Positions 49,788-63,767 of a stretch of DNA of 64,000 nucleotides are shown piece after piece. Under the pieces are notes generated by a model, which was not told where the DNA came from, made no database searches, and saw nothing but the letters and a program-made list of their open reading frames with translations. Origin of the DNA: Liolophura sinensis (Eukaryota; Mollusca; Polyplacophora; Chitonida; Chitonidae). Both the position numbers and the translations under genes were made by a program. Positions within the stretch are counted from its first letter, which is position 1. Each line of letters begins with the position of its first letter. The stretch lies in contig NC_088301.1 of the NCBI RefSeq assembly GCF_032854445.1, positions 41,659,116 through 41,723,115 on the forward strand, read 5' to 3'.

Positions 49788-52700
49788 ATGGAAGGACTGA
49801 CTCAAGGCACTAGCGCTGTCATGTTGATAACAGTGATGATGTATGCCCAGCCTGCGTTTACGGCTAATGCCGACAACAGTAAGTCATCCCCTATGTTATC
49901 ATACCATCATGTGATATGCTAATACACGATTAGACCTTCTGCTGTTATTGCTGTTCTAGCAAACACGATTAATGCACTCCCCAAAATATACTGTTTATTT
50001 TACTTACATACCGGGGATTTAAGTAAAATGACGAAGAACAATTATACTAATCATATTTTAATCATATCTGTGAAAATCTGATTGCCTATTTGTTTTTCCG
50101 CGAATCATATTAGATAAGGTAGGTGTAGAATTTGATTCTTTAGAGGTAAGAGTTTTACTTCCATTTGGATTTCTTCTGAAGGTAGTCTGAAAGTTCTTGC
50201 CAGTAATGGTTTAATTGCTGTCCAGGAAATGTTGTCAGTGTTTTTGTAAGAAAACGCTAATTATGTAAAGTGTTATGTTATAACAAGCGTACATGCATGG
50301 GCTAAGTGGGTGTAGCAATGAAAGTGAATGCAGCGCTGAAATGGCATGATCATTATCATGCCTTCCAGAAATGTTGCAATGCAGAAAGCAATTTCCTCTG
50401 TAAACCTGTGTGTGCATGTCGTCGCCACTCTGGCTTTTCTGTCTGTGCTGTACGTCTTTAATATCATACAGTTGTTACTGTGGAAGAAATATGGAGGAGT
50501 AAAGTAAAGACAGTATTGGTCTGCCAGTATTCCACTGAAGTCATTAAAGCCTAAAAGTGCAGACTTTGTGGGAACCACTGTGGGAACCACTTTGTGAAAA
50601 ATATGACGCTATAATCTTAGGTGTGTTACTCATGAAATAACGAAAAGAAAACAGGAAAAGATGTAAAGTGTTGTAACCTTCGCCTTGAAGAATTAAAGAA
50701 TCACGAATATAAACAATTTGAAGCGGACATTTCGATTAGGCCTATATCTTTCTATAAACTTTCGTCATTTTGATACAATTTTGGAAAGTCGATGACCGTT
50801 TCACTTGCAAAAAACAAAAAGTAGACCAGAAAGAATTTACTGAAAGAAAATATAATTATCATGTGTTAAAGGGTAAGTGTTGTGTGGGGATAATTTTGAA
50901 GCTAAGGTGGTTTTCAAGAAGTCGAGAAATTCCATGTACGTTCACACGATGGGCAATTCAATGGTTGAGCGTCTATTAACTTTTCAAGAAGCCTTGGGTG
51001 GTTAGCAAATAAATCAGGAGTCGCAATCCGAGATGAAAACGGTCAATAGTGGCAAGTGCCAATGTCTGAAACCCCTGCAGGCCATGCAATGTGGTCAGTG
51101 GGAGGCTTACATTATTTAGGCGCTATCTGCTCTTATTGCTGTTTAGATGTATAAGGTATAGGCTTACCATGCTTAACTGCAGCACGATGTTTCTTTTTAC
51201 ATTAAATGATGATATGGACATATCTAGTGAAAGTTAACACTGAAGACGTTTAATTTTCACGGGAAACAAATCATCCCCTGATACAGCCTCATTAACCACA
51301 GCAAAAATGTCCCGTAGTCACATTCACAAAGCTGAAGCCACCGTTTTCTAAAATATACGTTTTTAGTAAGACGCACATACACTTCCATACACTTATAAGA
51401 CTTTTATTTACTTCCTTTAAGCCACGTTTAGACGAATGGACTCCTCGAATTCTTATAGTTGAATGAAAATAGAACAATATGCATTCCATATACGCCATGT
51501 TCAAAAGGTGCGATGTGTGAAACTCTTTATATCTTACGAAATAACGTTTGTTTTCAGTCGACTTATCTAATTCGACGAGCCATTACGACAAAAACAGCAA
51601 TATATGCATTTAAGCATGTTTTTTGTACGCAATAGAGAAATTTAGAGGTCGAACTCTTTCTGAAAGTAAAACTTATCGTTCTAAAAAGTTGGCTAACTTT
51701 TCGGCACGCAAATGTAAGCGCATGTTCTGTCCATTATTACACCTTTAGACCTTTAATATGTTGTACTCCTCAACATGTTTGGTCTTTTAGCGCATTCCTA
51801 AACGCACGCCTTTACTCCATGTAGGCGAAAACATATCTAGCATCTAAACATGTAAAAGGAAACCAGTATATCTAAGAATGAATAATGAAGACAAGATTAC
51901 TGAGTAAATGAAATATATTTATTTTCATTTCACATTAACCCCATCTTGTTCACAGCAGTCTGTATATATGCAATATGCTCTGAAATGAACATTTAGATAG
52001 AGGGAAAACAGATTTGTAACTTTGTATATAATGTGCAAAAGTACACCTGAATATGCGTGACATTTTACAGGATAGAACATATACACTGATGGTGACTCAT
52101 ACTGTGAGATACATACAAAAAGAAAAAGCAGGATTTACATTTCATGCCTAACAAAATGTGAAACCTACAAGTTTAAACTACAATATAACAAACTTTACGG
52201 TAACAGAAAAAGTTTGTAAATCCATTGAGAATTCTGAAATAAATGCAGTTACAAGAATGCACTCGAATGTACCTTGCAGAAGGTATTTATCAAAAAGTTG
52301 GAAAACAACAGCAATGTACCTTCCAGTTCACTTTTCACAGCACATCCACCACAGTCAAGGAAGAGCTCACATAAAAGTAATCATCAAAAAACCAGCATTC
52401 AATCAAGAAAAAGGTTGAAATATAAAGAAAAGAAAAGCGAAAGTACAAAATCTAAAAAAATAAAAAAGAAAAAAAAAGTCCAGTTCACACTGTAGGCAGT
52501 GACACCACTTTCCTGGAAGAACTTCTAATCTTCACAAATGTTCAACACTTCAATTTTCTCCCTAATTCGTCTACTCTAAATAAGTTTTTTGTGAAACGTT
52601 TATAGGGCGCCTGTGTTTTCTTCTGATGCAATCATAATGGTTGCTTAACATTTCCAACAGGTTACATGGTACAGTAAGACTTTTTATCTTCATCCATAAA

Positions 52701-55357
52701 AGAGTGCGAACTCAAACTGCCCCATTGTTTTTTTTTTTCAGATTTAAATAGCAAATCTTATTTTGAAAGCAACCATGATCCTTGAAAGGAAGTAACAAGT
52801 TTAAAGTGATTAGAAAGTTTGAATTAAGTCTAAGATGGCTGCGTAATTATGACCATGACATTGAATTTGATATTAATCCTGATAACAGAGCTTCCTTATT
52901 TATTTATTTATTTATTGGTGTTTTATGACGTACTCATGAATACAGAGTTTCAGGACAATAACTCTAATAGTGTATTTGCTGCTAAGCCTAAAACTAACAA
53001 AATTATCTTTTAAGCGATTTTGATCATGACCCATATAGTAATTCTGGTAATAAAGCTTGTCTTGGCTTTGACAATCGTCTTTACAATTCTGATCCAGCAG
53101 ATAGCAACTTTAATCTAGACAATGCATCCAGTCTTTGTCACAATTCTGGAACTTTAATTTCATATGCTTCACACTGACAGAATCCTAATTCCATATTTCC
53201 AGTGCTCAATGGTGACTGTGGACTGCGGTGGGTGAATGTGAACGCCGACAAGAGTACACTGAAGGAAGCCAAGAATACTGACCGCTGGGTCGAGCACACC
53301 TGCAAGGTCGTCTACAGGGCTTTAAAAAGCACAGACACTCTTTACCTGATCTTCAGAAAGTTCGATGTGGAGGACTGTAACGTGAAACTAGATGTGTTCT
53401 TTGGTGGAGAGAACGCAAAGGTAAATATTTTGCTGAAAAATCATCACAATACAGACAGAGGGGTGCCGTATAGGATGAACTGATTGAACGGTTGTTTGAC
53501 ATATGCTAAAACATTGGCGCACTTAAATTGTCAGTCAGTGTTTCTGATGTAAACGTAACAATTATACACATTTTCACTCTAAATAAATATGCTTACCTTG
53601 TAATTTCATATCCGATGGAACTCGTCGCGTTTTTAATTGAAATAATTTTGTAAGGTATGCGCGGTACCTATATTTTGGCAACATGTTAGGTCGCATATAA
53701 TCAGTAACAACTTGCCAGTCGAATACATTTTCAAGTGCAATGGTAAATCGGGTCTAAGATGAACTGGACACTTTTTGTTACCAGTTTGCCCATCATCGCA
53801 AATGCTGAAACGAACAACAGACTACGCATTTTAGACTGGATTTCCCGTTTTTCTCTGTAGTTCTACCATTAAGCATTATTTGTAAAAATGGAAATTTAAA
53901 TGTAATCAGAGCGCAAGTGATTAAAATAAATGAATCTTTCTGGGTTAGATGATATATTTTTTGTGGACAATTTAAGCGCATATGCTACATGTGACGCCTT
54001 GGGAGGGTTCATTAGCAGTGTTGCCCATAGGGGAACAACATCGCTTTTACATTTATCGATAGCTACGTAATATTTTTGCAAGTTCTAACCAATTATTAAG
54101 AAAAAAAGGGAGAAAACCAAGAATCTGTGGAGTCCATTCAGAGACTCCCTCTTGCCAATAATATGCATTCATAATTTAAAATAGGTAATTATTAAAAAAA
54201 GAAACGATATTAATTATAGAATATAAAATATAGCAAATATGAAAGTCTAATATACAATATTTACGCAGTAGTAAGTACATAATAGAAAAATCATTGCAAC
54301 ACCCCACATTTTTCACAGAATAAATATCTAAGCATTAATCTCATGTAAATAATGTGCATATTAAAACTTCAATTTATTGGATATTATGTCTGAGCAGATG
54401 AAACCTCAAGTAATAGTTAAATGAACTAAGAAAAGGGAGCCTGAACAGTTAAGAATTACACAACAAGCACTACAAGTATATCAGGTATATATTGCTGGAA
54501 TAATTTAGTTCCTGATATAAAGTTTGCATGAAATGGCATATTTTACTACGGTGGTCTTTACTGCTAGCCTACATATAAGCTGCATATATAGTTTTAAAAG
54601 TATATATTAAAAACTTCGTAGCATATATACAGCTACGAATTCGTATGGAATCTGATGAGTGTGCTATTTCATTGTTACAGAAGGAATACGACTGCAATAA
54701 TTCTCCAACCATTGATGAGGCATACTACCAAGAGGGAGAGTACAACGTAACCTTGCTACTCCAAAAGGCAGACCAAGCAAAAAAGGCGTTTTCCTTCCAA
54801 GTCGAACTTACTACAAATTGTAAGATTTTACTTCACTTGAGTAACATACTAGAAGTTCCACAATTCTGATCATACTTGTATACAGGCAGAAAGATTGTAT
54901 TGCCTTTGACCTAAAAAAACGCCTGAAAAGTGCATTTCTGGACACAAATGGAGTTCATAAAATATTGCTCTTGGTATTGAAACTTATATATTTCCAGTGG
55001 TTAGCCACCCTACTTTTCCAACAGAAATCAAAGCACCCTTATAAGATCAATAGAACCCTCAGAATCATGCAAACTGACTAACAGTCGTGGACGGAAAGAT
55101 GTTAAAGAAAGTGTAAAACTATGGAAGCCGACACAGGCACACGATTTACCCCGTCTTCGAAAACAGAATTTTATAACGCTTTTTTTTTAAAACAAGAATG
55201 TTCAAATATTCCTGTATAATTTTTCTTCCTGATTTCTATTTTTACAGCTAGTGTTTTGTCACCTGCAACGTCTCCCATGAATGAAAAGATGTCCTTGCTG
55301 ACCGTCTTGTTCCTTGGACTCGCTGCGCTGGCTATCAGCTTTGTTTGGAACAAGTAG
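49788..55357 (+). CDS. small single-CUB-domain protein with signal peptide and C-terminal membrane anchor, 185 aa, 4 coding exons
   Basis: Coding exons: 49788-49878, 53203-53420, 54681-54819, 55248-55357 (TAG at 55355). All are GT/AG and the phases join. Residues 1-26 form a signal peptide (VMLITVMMYAQPAFTA). Residues 36-150 match a CUB fold: DCGLRWV, then LYLIFRKFDVEDCNVKLDVF, then GEYNVTLLLQKA, with four cysteines at 36, 64, 89 and 108 in the classic 1-2, 3-4 spacing. An NVT glycosylation site is present. Residues 166-183 are hydrophobic (LLTVLFLGLAALAISFVW) and only two residues follow, which fits either a tail-less membrane span or a GPI-anchor signal. The acceptor ctctgcag at 49751 suggests an upstream non-coding exon. 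The partner or ligand is unknown, and I do not recognise a named ortholog. The first intron (3.3 kb) contains no other gene. Confidence 0.75.
52893..52945 (-). repeat. SINE-1 tail fragment in the CUB gene intron
   Basis: TTTA repeat followed by ttggtgttttatgacgtact and catgaata, the reverse complement of the SINE-1 3' end only. Confidence 0.55.
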
Positions 55358-55638
55358 CTTGTTTGTCGAGAGCGCATCTGTTAAACCATAGGAAATCGGA
55401 TTTTCAGCCTGACATATTTCGATGAGAAAACTGTATACATGTGAGCGATATATGGAGATCTGGGGCTGAATGTTCAATAGGAAGGAATTTCCCAATGCTC
55501 ACTTTTCGTGGATCGTTAAGTCACCCTGGTGATAGGTATATAGGTGTGGGTACTACATTACGCCAGTTTCCACACCCGTTTGAGTCAATTATATTTATGG
55601 AGCTTAGCGAGGGAAGGGGATGGCTATCAGCATATATT

Positions 55639-55644
55639 ATTAAA
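55639..55644 (+). terminator. candidate polyadenylation signal ATTAAA of the CUB gene
   Basis: First ATTAAA after the stop codon (282 bases). Variant signal, no stronger evidence. Confidence 0.3.
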
Positions 55645-55649
55645 GGTTA

Positions 55650-58600
55650 GCATATAGGTTTGCTGATTTCAAACACTGAAGAGGGTTTGACCTACACTTG
55701 ATACGATAAGTACTATTTGTTCAAAACCATAATTCGAGACCTTCTTAAATCTGTCAGTATACCACGTTCGAGATTATTATTCGCAAAGTGCAACTTGCAC
55801 AACCTGGTCAGGAAGCGCACAAAAAGTTAGAAAACCTGTCAAAACATTAACAGTTAATGTTAAACGGGTGTAAAATTGGTCTTACATAGGTGCTATAGAT
55901 GATTACCTTTCAATCTTTTCACTATTTACCATTCCTTTGTATCTTCTGGTCTCAGTACACTGTATGATACTAATTTACCATGTGCGGTTTAACAGATACA
56001 TTTTCATAAACCCAATATAATTAGTAAATACGCTAATTACATTGGAGTAGCCTCAAGAGCACACTGTATTACACAAGAGGCAACGCATACACAGTTGGAT
56101 ATCGTCGAAGCATGGTGCACGGGTACAGAACAATATTAAGAAAGTACAGCTCACATTGTTGTTAAAGCTTGCACAGAATCCTTGGAATAATAGCACAAGC
56201 TTGAAAATTAACTTGACTGAAAGATCCGAGACAAATTATCTTCAAATCATGTAATAACATTTCCATGCAATACGTGTTATCAAATTCAATACAGTAAAGT
56301 TAACTCCGTTTGAATATGCATTATTCAATGTATTAAAAGCATAACTAATATAGACACGAATGTATGCATGTGGCCTACGCCGCAAATGCTTTAGACCATA
56401 TCATATTTCACTCCAGAAGCCGCAAACCTTAATTTTGCCATGAAACAGTCTACAGTACAGCAGCACCAAGAAAGAGCCTGGTATTGGCCAGCTGCAGTGC
56501 ATGCTTTCTGAGGTTGCGCGGTGAAAACAACCGAAAATGCATAGTTAGCCATTTATTGGAATCGCTCGAACGCTTCATAATTTAACAAATCTCCATATAA
56601 TTGAAAACGAATACTCCAGGTTTGTTTAAAGGCGCCTTTAACCAGCGATACTGCTGCATGATCGACATGCGTTACTATACAGCGAGCACCACACTGCAGG
56701 TCTCATGATGGAATGTAGTCCTATTTTGGTTAGCTTGTTATTTTTTCCCCTGCGTTGTACTGTGATGAGGACTGCCGTCTGGCATAGCTAGCACGTGGGA
56801 TAAGAACACAAATGAATGTGGAGAAGTGGCTCTTTTTAGGGTTCCGAGGCAGGTTTCCCTGATATATAGGGCGTATAGGTAGAGATATAAGTCTATTCAT
56901 ATGTCTGTAGAAGGGGTGGAAGAAAACAATAATCTCGCCATACACCCCTTGTAAATACACTTACCAACAAACACTGGGATATGGGTGTATAGTAAAAATA
57001 AACCACATATATATGAGTATCATACCAAACGTTTATATATGTTTTGGGGCAAACTGATCTCTTTGTTTTTTTTCTGGCATTTCATTTTATGCACAAATGC
57101 ATGCATATTATCTGACCTATCTATTTATAACACTTACCAAAAGACTCAAATTATCTTGCCATACCTGCATTAAAATCGATATACACTCATATATGATAAT
57201 CACATATACATAAGGTTATAAATATTGGTGTAAATATGTGTGTGTATCACAGAAGTATACATCAGGAATAGATTAGAAAAAGAAACTTATAGGTGAAGGA
57301 AACAGTAGTTGTTATTCTTCAATTAAGTGTATGGCATGGGCTGTAGAAATTTGCAGTGACACACCAATGGCCATATTGCTCAACGGCGCTTATAAACCAC
57401 GCCTGACGAAGCCTTTGAGTTGTACAGTGTAAGAAATAACTAACGAGAAACGTTGATGAAGTGAAGGAAAAAACCACCTGAGATAAGCTAGACTGTAGTG
57501 ATGCGAAATGGTGATGGTGCAATCTGCATGTACGTATAAATGCCTTAACTAGTGGAGCGCAACATGGACTTGATCACATTGTTCCCGATACTTCCATGTA
57601 ACCACGGTTTTTAGAACATGACAAGAAAGGCTTAAAAAAAACTTTAGACTCGGTAATATACACACTCAAAATAACATATAAGTGTACTTCATTCCATTAT
57701 AAAGTATATGATTTAGAATGAAAATGGTCCGGCTACCATTCGCTAACCGGTGCAATTGGTGTCTATATACGTGTGAGCACTTGTACAGGAGTGATACCAT
57801 ATACAGATCTCCGTTGTCAAACCTATAGGTCCAGAGATAAATCCCATTCCGCTCTGCTCCAAAAAAATACAGCGTCAACAGCCTAAGCTGGTCAAATTAC
57901 CAGTCCCCAAACACTGCTAATGAATCTTAATTACATTACAAATTTCCATAACAAAAGTAATAAATGAGAATAGCTCTTAGTTTAACTGAAAAACCCCAAT
58001 AAACACATAATTTTAGACTTTCCAAATATTTCAGTATTTACAACCGTAGACAATGGTAACAGTTAAAGCGCAAAGCGTTCGGTACTATTCACAGAAAGTG
58101 ATGCTTGCTGATTTTCTAGAAATGTCTGAAGCATCCGGCATCTCAGTGTTAATACATGCATGTGGCCTTTCCTTTATAGCATACATGGAACAGCAACAGT
58201 AGCGTCCGATTTTTAACTCCAATATAGGCCTACCATATATGGGAATCCTTAAAGGTCTTACTCACATCTTTCCTCATTTTAGCTACATACTTTGCTGACT
58301 GATCCATTGACTAGTTAATGTTGTAGGTATTATTAGTTTCAATCGTAATATATCTTTAATGTTGAATGATCTTTTATTATCAAACTGAAATATCATTTCG
58401 AATATCATCAGCCAAGGGAATCTACAAAGCCTTAAAGTCAGAAGAACCATATACAGTTATTTTCAATCCGAATCACATGTTTGGGAATCAATGAACAAAG
58501 TCACTTCAATTAAGTGATTATTGAAAGGTAATGGTTTTGGCCAATGATAAAATAAGAGTTCATCCCCACCTTCATTGTCTACAAAGGATGCCATAAACAT

Positions 58601-59750
58601 CGGTGTAATAGCATCGAGATAAACGACGAGGTTTCAAGGCGGCTGGTTTCTGAAATTGTCACATTGTGAACAATAAGGTGTTCTTGGAGAAATGAAACAT
58701 TGCACATATCCATTATCATGATTTGCTTATAAAGAAACTTTGTCCATCGTTTACATTCCAGTTTTACAAGTGTCAGTACACTCGCTGTCCACTGTTGTAC
58801 GCCTCTGAATCATTTACCATCTCGGAGGGTGTATATATAAGATGGTGATTTAAGATTGGTGTAATGCTGGATGAAACATGTAACTCAAAAAGTTATACCT
58901 TTCCTTGAGGAGAGACTAATGCATCTGGGAACCTGAATCAGCGCACATGCAGCATACGTACTATAGCTAAAAAAGTTCGAGTCACCGTGAATTAACATTC
59001 ATTGTAATCTTCTTATCACTACTCTTTTACTCATTTTTATCCGGGTATTTAGGTGTACATTTAGGAGGTGGTGGTATATATGGTGGTCAATGGTCATACA
59101 AAATAAGACAACAGTATAGAATAACCAGCATATTGCGCTTGTGCTGTCACGTGTTTGATAGTTGTTGTCACGTGGTATTTGGAGAAGGTGAAACTTGAAG
59201 TGATTGGTTCTGTCTAGTTTCCCTACATCGTTATAGCGGTAGGTTCGTCAGCCGGGAGTGTAACAGTCAGACGTTGTATCCATAATACTCATCAGTACCG
59301 GTAGTTTAAGAAGGAGAAAAAAAAACAGTATACACTATATAGCTGTCTATCTATTCTTGCCGTTGTTGTTAACCATATCGTTGTTTCTTACATTTTAATA
59401 AATATGTTGTTCCAATAAATCGATGTTTTAAAAAATAAACGTTTTGGTCTATTTTGTTTTATGTTGTCAACCCAAATGATATAAGTACAAGATACGGTTT
59501 ACCAATAAAAATTTACTAAATGTTGATAGGGACTGCTGAGCAACATTTCATCAAAGTATACTGATAGACAAGCAGACGAATGTGTGTAGGTTAAATTTTC
59601 AACTTACCCCAAGTCCAAAATCACAATATGGAATCCAGCTTGGGCTTTACTCACACTTGATGCATGTCACTATGGTAATAACGCCCTTATCACAAAGGGA
59701 TAACATCACGTCCCATTCAACTGATTTAATTTAGTTGTTAAGCTGGTTTC
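55650..59750. other. intergenic, nothing recognised
   Basis: AT-rich sequence with many short ORFs. No domain, convincing splice pattern, repeat array or terminal repeat was found. Confidence 0.5.
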
Positions 59751-59754
59751 TCCA

Positions 59755-59995
59755 GAGAGCCCGTGGTAAGCCTAAACTGCTAGAGCCGAGGTCTTTAGCG
59801 TGCAATCGCGGCGCGATAAGCCAGGAGCCTCTTACCAATAAGGTCGCTATAAGTTTAAGTCCAGCTCATGCTCCACTCCGACCGTAGGTGGGAAGGTCTG
59901 AAAGCAACGTGGATGAACGCGGGTTTTCCCCAGGACTTCGTCTAATTTCCTCCCGCTATAATAATGGCCGCACATTCTTGAGTTGTATAAGCGGA
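59755..59995 (+). mobile_element. degenerate SINE-1 copy
   Basis: Head to tail on the + strand: gataagccaggagcctctta, then agtttaagtccagctcatgc (B box), cgaccgtaggtgggaaggtc, gggttttccccaggac and ttcctcccgctataataat. The order matches SINE-1 with many substitutions. Confidence 0.65.
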
Positions 59996-61098
59996 ATTAG
60001 GTAACAACAAACAATGCAGTGATATTAATTAACTAGAATTGAGTATGACAAAGACATGCAAAAACGCATATTGTATGGTCCTCATTGACGTGTCATCCTA
60101 TTTGGATGCCACGAACATACTTACAACCATGTTATTCTTTGGTCAAGTTTTTATTCCTATTTTTAGGAATTTAAGCCAGTTGAGTTTAACAGAAGGCGCA
60201 ATCATGATGGTGGTTTTGAAATCCACATATTCATTTAAAAGGATCTCATTGGACTGACTGAAATATTGCATAGAATCTATCAAAATGAAAGACAAAATTA
60301 CTTAATTGTAGCTAAAAAGGCAGACTGGTAAAGTTATGTTCCCGGAAGCCAATATAGGAACATGTGTAGACATTTATTAAACGTAACATGTTTAGTCTGT
60401 AACTTCTTGTCAATGTTCAAAATATTATGATTAATGTGGAGAAAAAACAAAAACAAAACAAAAAAAAAAAACAGAGAAAAACGGCAAACATCGTTGTTCG
60501 CTGTGTTGTATCTTCATATTTGGACGCCTTAAATATTAGCGTGAATTAAAATTCGTCAGGTCCTAATCTGCAGGAAGCTTGTTTAGTTTCTGGTGGAAGG
60601 TGATGGGAAACCAGATATACAGCGATCTTTCTGCATATGGCCTCGGACCCCCATTAATTTTCCATAAGCGACAATGTTAACGTCTAGTGCTGTAGCTCAG
60701 TCCCAAACATTCCGTGGCCAATAAGCTTTGGTGCATACCTGGCCCAGCCTGTGAGAAAGAAGCCATAAAAATCTTGACATAGGTTGACCGTCAAAATCTG
60801 GACCTTTCCATGCCGGCAGCTGGGAGGCGTGCCTAGCAATGCCAAGGGGACGTCACTCGCAGCCTCATCACTACCTCACACCTTGTGTCCTCTCACCCAG
60901 AATTTCAAACTTTCATCAATAAAGCTCATACCTCCTCAAAGTTTAGACAGTTTCCTGCATTTTAATACCAAGCATGCACCTGTGCACCAAAAATGGACGC
61001 CTGGGAGCAAAAAAAGACTTTATACCCTAAAATTCACAGAACTACAATCGCCCCTACCGAAAAACGGAAGTTGTAATGGGGGCCTGTGTCCATATGGG

Positions 61099-61276
61099 GT
61101 TCACCAGTCGTCTGTAAAGGGAAGCAAATCTTACATATCTGCAGTGCACTCTGCTTACTTGAATTACATTATTATCCATGATCACTTTTTGAAATAGCAC
61201 TGTTATCCAGGAAGGCAGAGAACAATACTGTTCCATCAGTTACAAGACTTGCTTCCCTTTACACACGGTTGGTGAA
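61099..61276. repeat. inverted repeat, 37-base arms, 104-base spacer
   Basis: gttcaccagtcgtctgtaaa plus gggaagcaaatcttac at 61099-61135 pairs, with about five mismatches, with the reverse complement of 61240-61276. Possible small MITE or the remains of one. Confidence 0.55.
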
Positions 61277-62686
61277 ACACATACTTCCGTACAGCTTAAA
61301 TTAAGCTTACAGGCATGAAATTCATAACGGATCACCTTGGAAACGGAATGGTGATTTTTTCATATTGTGGTGTGTAGATGCCATAATGCTTCATACTAAT
61401 ATCACGAAAAACCAGGTGCTGAAATGCTAATAAGCTTTGTATCAAATTTGAGCTCTGTGTCAAATTAGAGACCTGTGTTTTGCTCTGTGTCAGATTAGGA
61501 CGTAATGGCATGGTCGATATCTGCACCCAAATGATGCTTTCCGAAAGTCTGATTACGTACAGGATGTAGTAAACCCATATTTTGCGTTGGTAAAATGCAT
61601 TGCATATACAGTAAGCCTATTAATGAATGAGCTACGAGTGACATATCTATGAAGAACACATAGTACTCCCTTGTCCACTCCCACTCCACATCAAGGTATT
61701 TATATGATGGTGAAGATGTTTGCAGAAATACAAAACGTATATTAGGCCTATATACGTTAACTCTTAATTGGCTCTCCTGTTGTCAAAGCTCTATTATAAA
61801 GATATTATAATTTACTAATCTAGACAGTAAATTTATTTCCTATAAATATTTATTTATTACATATTTATTATTTCCAAAGATATTCATCTATAAGAAAAAA
61901 TCCGATTGAAAAACAACATCAGCCAAAAAATGCGCACACTGATAAGCCTATAGATATACACAATTGGGATGTGGACCTGATGCAGCTGTCGTGTATGTGC
62001 ATGCAGCGCCTACTCTTATAATATATATGGCGTATATAGGCATATCCGCCTATATTTTTATGGCTTACTTGCATGTATGCCTATATAGTCTGTGTACATA
62101 TGCATTAAATATTTATCGATCCGCGCAACATCTGGGAAAAGGTTGACTGGAAAATTCGCCGTATGCGTGTAAAAGCCTACGGTAGGCCTTAAAGTCTGTA
62201 TACAATAATAAAATTTGTTCCCTCTGGTTGTAATTTGGAGATAAATGTCGACTTGCTAATACGCTATTTCGTAGTAAACAATCGAAGCACAGACCCTGTA
62301 AAACACATTTTCAGAAATGTATGTCCGAGAGTTGTACATGAAAAACAGAAATTACAAAAGTTTATTTTAATGCAGGTCTTGCAGGTGTTATGCACAGTAT
62401 ATGAAATTATATATGCATGATGTTGTAAATGAAAGCGAGGCCGCATGCATCATTCACCATTATAGTGAAAGCTGCAGACAGAATGCTTAAAACACAGGGC
62501 ATCGCCTAGGGATTATCAGTCATCTCAGCCGTAAAGTGGTATTTATTGCAGTGCTCCTTGTGCTAAACGAAACAACTTTTTAGATATAACATAAGAAAAT
62601 AAATCGCAATCATCATGACGGGGTTGATCGAGAAGGTATAATTACCTACATACAGCAATACATCGAGATGAGCGAAATTAATCAAG

Positions 62687-62790
62687 TGAGACTCGAACTC
62701 ACGATCCTTGAGCAAATATGCTTTTACTGATCTCGATTTATACATGTATGAAGTCATATCGATCGGAAGAGCGTGATTTATGAACAAATA
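62687..62790 (-). repeat. possible degenerate tRNA or tRNA-derived SINE head
   Basis: On the - strand, ggatcgtgagttcgagtctc is an excellent B-box/T-arm match. Upstream, atcgagatcag and gctcttccgatcgatatgac could be remnants of the anticodon arm and A box, but no tRNA cloverleaf can be drawn. Confidence 0.3.
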
Positions 62791-63359
62791 AATTACCACG
62801 TCAGGACAATCACTTTCATCTTTCTTATTACATCGAAGAAGTAACATTCAACAGTTATCTTTGCAAGAGAAATCAGCTTTTCTTCATTACATGACTTAGA
62901 AAAGTATAGCAAAGTGTCAAACCAATGGAAATAAACAATTAAATCTCTTTCACTAACTAAAAAAGAAGGCTTAACTGCAATGAACAAGAACAAAGAACTT
63001 AAGAAAACACAATGGTTGTTAATCATATAATTTTGGTTAGCTTTTGCATAGACTAATGCAAGATTATTTCAGTTTTTATGTCTTTATCAATACTGTTTCT
63101 GTTGATGTGACACGTATGTTATTAATGGTGCTTACATATTGTCAACCAGTAAGCTATACCCGAATGACACAAAATGCCGCGATAGACACCCATCATCCTT
63201 CCACTGTATGAATGCATGCAGTCATATATAGTACAGTCAACATAGCGAGAATACTGGCTCAACCTTTGATTACAAATTGCAAAGAATTTATTTTGGTGGT
63301 ATATGTCTAAGAATGGTCTTCTTGAATGACACACTAAAGCCTACCAAAAAATATAAACG

Positions 63360-63767
63360 CATTCTCCTTACAGCGCATGCGTCGCTTTTCACTTTTGCTT
63401 TACATCACTGCCACCATTAGTACAATTTGTACAGAAATCTAGAACAACACTGATGTCACTGGGGTCACGGTGATGAGACTTGTAGTGATGTTAGAAAAGG
63501 CAATAACTATGTCCGAGCCTTTCTTTCTAACTATACTTTATAGACATTCTCTTCATTTAACGTGTATACAACATGATTTTAACCAACAACTGAGACAATT
63601 TTATTGAAGAATGCTGATTATATACTTCCGCGCGAGGGGATCAGTGATACGGCTAAGCCTAAACCGGCCTACGTACCTCGAACAGGCTCCAAAGGTCAAG
63701 CTTGTCTAATTCGTGGCAATGACGTAAAGCGAGACTGGAGCGCCGCATATACGCTGCAAGGAGTATG
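63360..63767. mobile_element. ~400-bp inverted-repeat element (MITE-like), copy 2
   Basis: Left end cattctccttacagcgcatg, right end gctgcaaggagtatg. The terminal repeats contain catcactgccaccattagta. It is opposite in orientation to copy 1 at 45047-45450; the shared inner block ggtttaggcttagcc (in reverse complement) confirms one family. Confidence 0.65.

Larger units (their letters stand above)
59996..63359. other. intergenic, no gene supported
   Basis: Holds an A-rich run (60447-60472), a short inverted-repeat unit (61099-61276) and a tRNA B-box-like stretch (62687-62707). A 137-codon ORF at 60784-61197 overlaps the inverted repeat and has no recognisable domain. Confidence 0.45.

Noticed and set aside
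60784..61197. 137-codon ORF as a gene
   Set aside because: No recognisable domain and its 3' part lies in an inverted repeat; kept only as a note.
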